Assembly: GCA_001828935.1 (NCBI GenBank)
Contig: MHZX01000060.1
Span: 1 to 39,375 of the forward strand
Length of the DNA stretch: 39,375 nucleotides
Source of the DNA: Rhodocyclales bacterium RIFCSPLOWO2_02_FULL_63_24
Lineage (GTDB): Bacteria; Pseudomonadota; Gammaproteobacteria; Burkholderiales; Rhodocyclaceae
Direction of reading: 5' to 3'
The notes under the pieces are model-generated. The model did not search any database. It saw only the letters and a list, made by a program, of their open reading frames with translations, and was not told the origin of the DNA. A program made the position numbers and the translations under genes. The number at the start of each line of letters is the position of its first letter. The stretch's first letter is position 1. This document shows positions 34,870 through 39,375 of this stretch, one piece after another.

Positions 34870-35403
34870 CTAGTTCTGCAACCACTTGCGCCGTTCATCC
34901 ATCCGCCACCATCCCGACTGCCCCTGTTTGATCCATTCCTCGCCGAAGCTGAAGGACACATAGGGCAGCCAGGTTTCCAGATCCTCGTCGGGGTGTCCCG
35001 TAGCTTCCGATACTTCGCGATAGAGGAATGTCCGATCCCGGTTCTCGTTGCGCAGCAGGGCGCGGACCTGATCGCGTCGGGAAGCGTCGTGCAGGGCCAC
35101 ATAGCCGCTGGCGGTGTTGCCGATGACTCCCTGGTCCAGCCAGGGTTTGAGTTGGGGGTGGCGATCGCGCAGGCGTTTGATGGCACGGGTGAGATCGCCG
35201 CCGGAGAAGAGCAGCTTGTCGATTTCCGCGTCGGGCGCCGGGGCGTAGACCAGGGCCACGACCTGCCTGGCTTCGATCTTGGTGGCGCCGGCGCCGGTGT
35301 GGATCTCAGTGTTGGCGCAGGCGGACAGCAGCAGTGCAGCGGTGCCTGCTGCCAGCAGGCGTCGGCAGCTTGTTGTTAGAGCGGCCGTCAATTGATTCGA
35401 CAT
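34870..35403 (-). CDS. Lipoprotein with DUF1318 (YdbL-like) domain
   Basis: A 177-residue protein with a lipobox LLLSAC and lipid-modified C29. A C-terminal half resembles DUF1318/YdbL (GNTASGYVALHDASRR, VRALLRNENRDRTFLYREV). YdbL-type proteins often accompany YdbH/YnbE in outer-membrane lipid transport, but those partners are not seen here. It is convergent with the thioesterase and 84 bp downstream of metK. Confidence 0.78.
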   Translation of the reverse strand: MSNQLTAALTTSCRRLLAAGTAALLLSACANTEIHTGAGATKIEARQVVALVYAPAPDAEIDKLLFSGGDLTRAIKRLRDRHPQLKPWLDQGVIGNTASGYVALHDASRRDQVRALLRNENRDRTFLYREVSEATGHPDEDLETWLPYVSFSFGEEWIKQGQSGWWRMDERRKWLQN

Positions 35404-35487
35404 CTCGTTCTCCCTTTCGTGAGCCTGAGTACAGGCCGGGCGCCGCGCTGCGACAGCCGCTCTTGCCGGTCGGCGTCAGTTCATCCG

Positions 35488-36714
35488 CTACGGCGAGGAG
35501 AGCGTTTTCTGCTCGACCGCCTTGTAGCGCAGAGGTTTCGTCAGCGCCGACTTCAACGCGTCGATCTGATCCGTTCGCTCCCAGCTCAGGCCGATATCGC
35601 CGCGGCCGAAGTGGCCGTAAGCCGCCGTCTGGCGATAGATCGGCCGTGCCAGGTCGAGCATGGCGATGATGCCGCTCGGGGTCAGGCGGAACACCTTTCT
35701 CACCGCTGCTTCCAATGCGTCGTAGGGCACGCTGCCGGTGCCCTGGGTGTCGATCATCACGGATACCGGCTCGGCAACGCCGATGGCATAGGCAATCTGT
35801 ATCAGGCAGCGCCGCGCGATGCCGGCGGCAACGATGTTCTTGGCGATGTAGCGGGCCATGTAGGCGGCCGAGCGATCGACCTTGCTCGGGTCCTTGCCGG
35901 AGAAGGCGCCGCCGCCGTGGGCACAGGCGCCGCCATAGGTATCGACGATGATCTTGCGCCCGGTGAGGCCCGTGTCGCCATTCGGCCCGCCAATCTCGAA
36001 CGGCCCGGCGGGATTCACGAAAATGCGGAAGTCCGCCGTGCGCAGTGTCGCCGGCAGCAGCGGATCGATGATTTCGCGCGTAACTTCGCGCGTCACCCAG
36101 GCCGGATCGAGGTCGCGTTCGATCTGGGTCGAGACCACCACATCGGCGACGCCGGCCACCTTGTGGCCTTCGTAGAGTACCGTCACCTGGCTCTTGGCGT
36201 CCGGGCGCAGCCAGGGCAGGGCGCCGGACTTGCGCAGATCTGCCTGGCGCTTGACCAGCCGGTGCGCGAGCCAGATCGGGTAGGGCATCAGGTCCGGCGT
36301 TTCGTCGCAGGCAAAACCGAACATCAGGCCCTGATCGCCGGCGCCGAGCGTGCCGTCGGCATGCACCACGCCCTTGTTGATCTGGATCGACTGATGGTTG
36401 AAGCGCACCTGGACTTCGCAATGCTCCGGGTCGATGCCGGTTGCGGCGTCGCGATAGCCGGCGTCCGTCAGCACCTGACGGGCGATCTCCTCGGCGCTTC
36501 GGCGGACTTCCTGGAACAAGGCCTCGTCGGAGGTCCTGAATTCGCCGGCAATGACGATCAGATTGTCGGCGACCAGGGTTTCGCAGGCGACCTTGGCCGT
36601 CGCTTCGCGCGCCAGGAAGGCGTCGAGAATCGCATCCGATATCTGGTCGGCGAGCTTGTCCGGATGGCCTTCCGATACGGACTCGGAAGTGAATAGGTCA
36701 GGTCTTGCGCTCAT
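35488..36714 (-). CDS. metK: S-adenosylmethionine synthetase, divergent
   Basis: A 408-residue MetK that makes SAM from methionine and ATP. N-terminal [49 protein letters not shown] and [20 protein letters not shown] are intact. Two features are unlike typical proteobacterial MetK: the usual QSPDI at the gating loop is QSIQI, and an insertion near 65-90 lengthens the N-terminal domain. It starts 3 bp after the alcohol dehydrogenase stop codon. No SAM riboswitch is recognised. It may be a second, specialised copy. Confidence 0.92.
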   Translation of the reverse strand: MSARPDLFTSESVSEGHPDKLADQISDAILDAFLAREATAKVACETLVADNLIVIAGEFRTSDEALFQEVRRSAEEIARQVLTDAGYRDAATGIDPEHCEVQVRFNHQSIQINKGVVHADGTLGAGDQGLMFGFACDETPDLMPYPIWLAHRLVKRQADLRKSGALPWLRPDAKSQVTVLYEGHKVAGVADVVVSTQIERDLDPAWVTREVTREIIDPLLPATLRTADFRIFVNPAGPFEIGGPNGDTGLTGRKIIVDTYGGACAHGGGAFSGKDPSKVDRSAAYMARYIAKNIVAAGIARRCLIQIAYAIGVAEPVSVMIDTQGTGSVPYDALEAAVRKVFRLTPSGIIAMLDLARPIYRQTAAYGHFGRGDIGLSWERTDQIDALKSALTKPLRYKAVEQKTLSSP

Positions 36715-36717
36715 TTT

Positions 36718-37848
36718 TCAGCCGAACAGGATGACTTGGCGCACCGCCTCGCCGGACGCCAGCCGGTCGAAGCCCTCGTTGATCTGGTCGAGCCTCAAGC
36801 GGTGCGTGATGAGTTTGTCCACCGGCAGGCGGCCGGCCTTGAACAGTTCGATGTAGTGCGGAATGTCGCGCGCCGGCACGGCGGAGCCAAGGTAGCTGCC
36901 CTTCAGCGTGCGTTCCTCGGCAACCAGATTCACCGCCGGCACATTGAAGGTGTGCGAGGGCGGCGGCAGGCTGCAGGTGACCGTGGTGCCGCCGCGCCGG
37001 GTGATCCTGTAGGCGGCATCGAGTGCCTGCACCGAACTCGCCGCCTCGATGGCGACATCGACGCCGCCGCCGGTAGCGGCCTTGATCTGCGCCACCAGGT
37101 CTGGATCGGAGGCCGAGAAAGCCCGCGTCGCGCCCAGCGCCAGCGCGGCTTCGAGCTTGGCGGGCAGGGTATCGACGGCGATCACCTCGCGCGCGCCGGC
37201 GGCCAGCGCGCCGAGCACGGCGGACAGGCCGACGCCGCCGAGGCCGACCACGGCCACAGTCTGGCCGAGGCGCACCTGTGCCGAGTTGATCGCCGCGCCG
37301 ACGCCGGTCAGCACCGCGCAGCCGAACACTGCGGCGACGTCCTGCGGCAGGTCGGGCGTCACCTTGACCAGCGAGCCGCGATTGCATACTGCATATTCCG
37401 CAAAGCAGGAAACGCCGACCTCGTGATTCAGCGGCGTGCCGTCGGCGCGCGACAGATGGCGATGGCCGCCGACCATGGTGCCTGCCGTGTTGGCCGCCGC
37501 GCCGGGTTCGCACAAGGCCGGCCGGCCTTCCAGGCAGGGCAGGCAATGGCCGCAACTGGGGACGAAGACCAGCGCCACGGCGTCGCCGCGCTTGAGATCC
37601 GTCACGCCCGGTCCGGTTTCCTCGACCACGCCGGCGGCTTCGTGGCCGAGCGCCATCGGCATCGGCCGCGGGCGGTCGCCATTGACGATCGACAGGTCGG
37701 AATGACAAAGGCCGGCGGCGGTGATTCTGACCAGCACTTCATTGGGGCCGGGAGCGGCGAGATTCACGGTCTCGATGGCGATCGGCCGGGTTTGCGCGTA
37801 GGGGCGCGGTTGTTCCATCTGGCTGAGGACGGCGGCACGGATTTGCAT
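36718..37848 (-). CDS. Zinc-dependent alcohol dehydrogenase (class III-like MDR family)
   Basis: A 376-residue medium-chain dehydrogenase. Catalytic zinc ligands are in GLCHSD and GHEAAG, and a structural zinc site is CGHCLPCLEGRPALC. The Rossmann motif is VVGLGGVGLSAVLGA. The IVNGDRPRPMPMALGHE spacing and overall length resemble class III/aryl-alcohol enzymes; the substrate is not determinable. The 3-bp gap to metK indicates an operon. Divergent from the NlpC gene. Confidence 0.9.
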   Translation of the reverse strand: MQIRAAVLSQMEQPRPYAQTRPIAIETVNLAAPGPNEVLVRITAAGLCHSDLSIVNGDRPRPMPMALGHEAAGVVEETGPGVTDLKRGDAVALVFVPSCGHCLPCLEGRPALCEPGAAANTAGTMVGGHRHLSRADGTPLNHEVGVSCFAEYAVCNRGSLVKVTPDLPQDVAAVFGCAVLTGVGAAINSAQVRLGQTVAVVGLGGVGLSAVLGALAAGAREVIAVDTLPAKLEAALALGATRAFSASDPDLVAQIKAATGGGVDVAIEAASSVQALDAAYRITRRGGTTVTCSLPPPSHTFNVPAVNLVAEERTLKGSYLGSAVPARDIPHYIELFKAGRLPVDKLITHRLRLDQINEGFDRLASGEAVRQVILFG

Positions 37849-37907
37849 GAGGTTTTCTGCCTTGCTTGGGATTATTCGCCGCAGTCTACAGGATTAGATT
37901 TGTCGCC

Positions 37908-38489
37908 ATGTCAGCTTCCCGTCATTCGCTCGCCGCCCTGCTGGCCAGTTCGACCCTGGTGCTCAACGCCTGCGGCGTCCTGCCCTATGGCAAACAGGCG
38001 CCGGCGCCGGTGGTGTCGCGGGTTCCCGGCGGGACGCAGGAAGTCGGCGCTGGCGACACGGCGGCCGGGGCGTCTTCAGCCATCGCGGCGAACGGTCTCG
38101 CGAACTTCAACGACAAGGCCAATGACGTGGTGCTGTTCGCCCTGGGCCTGATCGAGACCGGCTACCGTTTCGGCGGCAAGAATCCGGAGGCCGGGCTCGA
38201 TTGCAGCGGGATGGTCAGTTATGTCTATCGCAAGTCGGTCGATATGCGACTTGCCGGTTCCGCGGCCGACCTGGCGCGCCAAGGCAAACCCGTACCGGCC
38301 GCGCAACTCCGTCCCGGCGACCTGGTGTTTTTCAACACCCGCAACAAGCCCTATTCCCACGTCGGTATCTACATCGGCGACAACCGCTTCGTCCATGCGC
38401 CCAACAGCCGCGGCAAGGTGCGTACCGAAAGCCTGAAGCACGGCTGGTTTGCCGCGCGTTTCGAGGAAGGCCGGACCTACTTCGACTGA
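37908..38489 (+). CDS. NlpC/P60 family lipoprotein peptidase
   Basis: A 193-residue lipoprotein. A signal peptide with lipobox LNAC (C22) is followed by a low-complexity linker (about 30-68) and an NlpC/P60 domain. The catalytic triad is visible as C99 (LDCSGMV), H151 (SHVGIYIG) and H163 (FVHAPN). It should cleave stem peptides in cell-wall peptidoglycan from the outer-membrane inner face. Copy 6 of the 22-bp repeat encodes VGAGDTA in the linker. Confidence 0.9.
   Translation: MSASRHSLAALLASSTLVLNACGVLPYGKQAPAPVVSRVPGGTQEVGAGDTAAGASSAIAANGLANFNDKANDVVLFALGLIETGYRFGGKNPEAGLDCSGMVSYVYRKSVDMRLAGSAADLARQGKPVPAAQLRPGDLVFFNTRNKPYSHVGIYIGDNRFVHAPNSRGKVRTESLKHGWFAARFEEGRTYFD
38042..38063 (+). repeat. 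Dispersed 22-bp repeat, copy 6
   Basis: Copy with C-G-A-C in the variable part, the only one with C in place of T before ACGGCG. It lies in the flexible linker region of the NlpC/P60 lipoprotein. Confidence 0.8.
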
Positions 38490-38635
38490 GCCTGCCGAAC
38501 AGTCGGCGGCGATCGGAATTCCGGGAACACGGTAGTCAAAATACGGCCTTGCCGGTATTCCCATGGGCATTGCGCCGCCCTATGCTTGGCAGCAAAGCAT
38601 GGCGCTGCAAGTCCGCTCGCCGTCCCTTACTCCTT

Positions 38636-38691
38636 CCTCGCGCAATGCGAGGCTTTTGACTCCGGCCCGAGCAATCGCGCCGGATTTTTTT
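38636..38691 (+). terminator. Tandem hairpins with T7 run, terminator after the NlpC gene
   Basis: A first hairpin CCTCGC-GCAAT-GCGAGG (38636-38652) is followed by TCCGGC (38661-38666) pairing with GCCGGA (38679-38684) and seven T (38685-38691). It ends 200 bp after the lipoprotein stop. The rest of the 220-bp gap holds no gene I can support; a small RNA ending here is possible. Confidence 0.65.
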
Positions 38692-38709
38692 GACCAAGCG
38701 GCGGCCGGC

Positions 38710-39375
38710 TCAATCCGTCAGCGGCGCGATCGTCACCGGCACGCCGGAAAGCACGGCGTTGCCCGACAGCGGATCGCGCCAGTTCTCGTCGAACAGGGCA
38801 TTGAGGTTGGCTCCGGGGCGCTCCGCCGCCACGCGCAACTGGCTACCCGGCAGGTTGTGGCCCCAGCCGTGGGGCAGGCTGACGACGCCCGGCATCATTT
38901 CCGCGCTGATCTCGATTTGTGCTTCGACGCTGCGTGCATTGGCGCTGATGCGGGCGCGGCCGCCCTGGGCCAGGCCGAAGCGTTGCGCGTCGGCCGGGTG
39001 CACCAGGGCCGTGCAGCGGAACGGGCCCTTGGCCAGCACCGGCAGGTTGTGCATCCAACTGTTGTTGGAGCGCACCTGGCGGCGGCCGACGATGACCAGT
39101 TCCGGCGCCGGCCGCGCCAGGTCGGTGGCGACGCGGGCGAGGTCGGCGAGCAGCATGGGCGGCGCCAGTTCGATTTTGCCCGAGGGCGTGCGCAGCAGTT
39201 CGGGGATGCGCGGCGCCAACGGCCCGAGGTCGATCCCGGCGGGCGCCGCGGCAACCTTGTCCAGGTTCAAACCGTCGGGCTGGGCGCCGAAGCGGTCGCC
39301 GTAGGGGCCGCCGCGCAGCGCGTAATCGATCAGGCGTTCCGGTCCGCGCTGGCCGGCCAGCGCGGCGAGTATCGC
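38710..39375 (-). CDS. Molybdopterin-dependent oxidoreductase, C-terminal part (5' end outside window)
   Basis: The minus-strand frame is open from the window edge to a TGA at 38710, giving 221 residues of a longer protein. The C-terminal molybdopterin-dinucleotide-binding domain is recognisable: ELVIVGRRQVRSNNSWMHNLP, LVHPADAQRFGLAQGGRARI, MPGVVSLPHGWGHN and FDENWRDPLSGNAVLSGVPV. Upstream it contains YGDRF and DGLNL as in formate-dehydrogenase-like family members. The catalytic N-terminus is not visible, so the substrate cannot be assigned. Confidence 0.88.
   Translation of the reverse strand, partial: AILAALAGQRGPERLIDYALRGGPYGDRFGAQPDGLNLDKVAAAPAGIDLGPLAPRIPELLRTPSGKIELAPPMLLADLARVATDLARPAPELVIVGRRQVRSNNSWMHNLPVLAKGPFRCTALVHPADAQRFGLAQGGRARISANARSVEAQIEISAEMMPGVVSLPHGWGHNLPGSQLRVAAERPGANLNALFDENWRDPLSGNAVLSGVPVTIAPLTD

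Noticed and set aside
35542..35552. Partial match to the 22-bp repeat inside metK (and another near 3961 in birA)
   Set aside because: Only the first 11-13 bases agree; the conserved ACGGCG end is missing, so these may be chance or decayed copies and were not counted.
38490..38691. Possible 6S-like or other structured RNA before the tandem hairpins
   Set aside because: No conserved 6S core or other known RNA family could be recognised; only the terminator is supportable.

Overview
The window is GC-rich (clearly above 60% G+C by eye), densely coded and bacterial. It looks like a betaproteobacterium, probably Rhodocyclales/Sterolibacteriaceae-like. The grounds are the coaX-birA pair, the glnA-DUF4124-ntrB-ntrC order, an HTH-less BirA, PEP carboxylase and a betaproteobacterial-style glt transporter. 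The taxon is an inference from gene order and protein style; no rRNA is present. No tRNA, rRNA, CRISPR array or intact transposase was seen.

Layout. 1-1.5 kb: a DUF350 membrane protein and an SPFH/SHOCT protein (- strand). 1.6-4.3 kb: an acyl-CoA dehydrogenase convergent with birA-coaX. 4.4-10 kb: a tandem-receiver regulator, then the nitrogen block glnA, DUF4124, ntrB, ntrC (- strand), with a sigma-54 promoter and two NtrC-type enhancer palindromes upstream of glnA. 10.1-13 kb: a CDF metal exporter, a rhodanese protein and nadA. 13.2-14.7 kb: a VapBC-type toxin-antitoxin pair followed by the frameshifted remnant of a TM0106-family RecB-like nuclease. 14.8-17.4 kb: an EEP-family hydrolase, a ClsB-type cardiolipin synthase and a secreted protein. 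17.4-29 kb is one long leftward array: Atm1-type ABC exporter, gltI, [abiEi-abiEii], gltJ, gltK, [mntA-hepT], gltL, a CSWC thioredoxin-like protein and ppc. Two toxin-antitoxin modules sit inside what is normally a contiguous gltIJKL operon. 29-34.8 kb: a PsrA-like TetR regulator heads a fatty-acid beta-oxidation operon (thiolase, MaoC, FadJ-type fusion, thioesterase). 34.9-39.4 kb: a DUF1318 lipoprotein, a divergent MetK paired with a zinc alcohol dehydrogenase, an NlpC/P60 lipoprotein and the C-terminal end of a molybdopterin oxidoreductase.

The most unusual observation is a dispersed 22-bp DNA repeat with 19 of 22 positions invariant, present six times on both strands. It occurs in intergenic DNA and in coding DNA in unrelated reading frames, so it is conserved as DNA and not as protein. 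Two copies lie beside toxin-antitoxin modules. The second is an AbiEii-type nucleotidyltransferase toxin whose frameshifted tail reads as a WYL domain, coupled to AbiEi and inserted in the glutamate transporter operon.

Regulatory logic visible in the DNA: NtrBC encoded downstream of glnA probably acts on the glnA sigma-54 promoter. The PsrA-like regulator has a GAAAC-N4-GTTTG palindrome just upstream of its own gene. The VapB-type antitoxin has an inverted repeat over its own -10 box.
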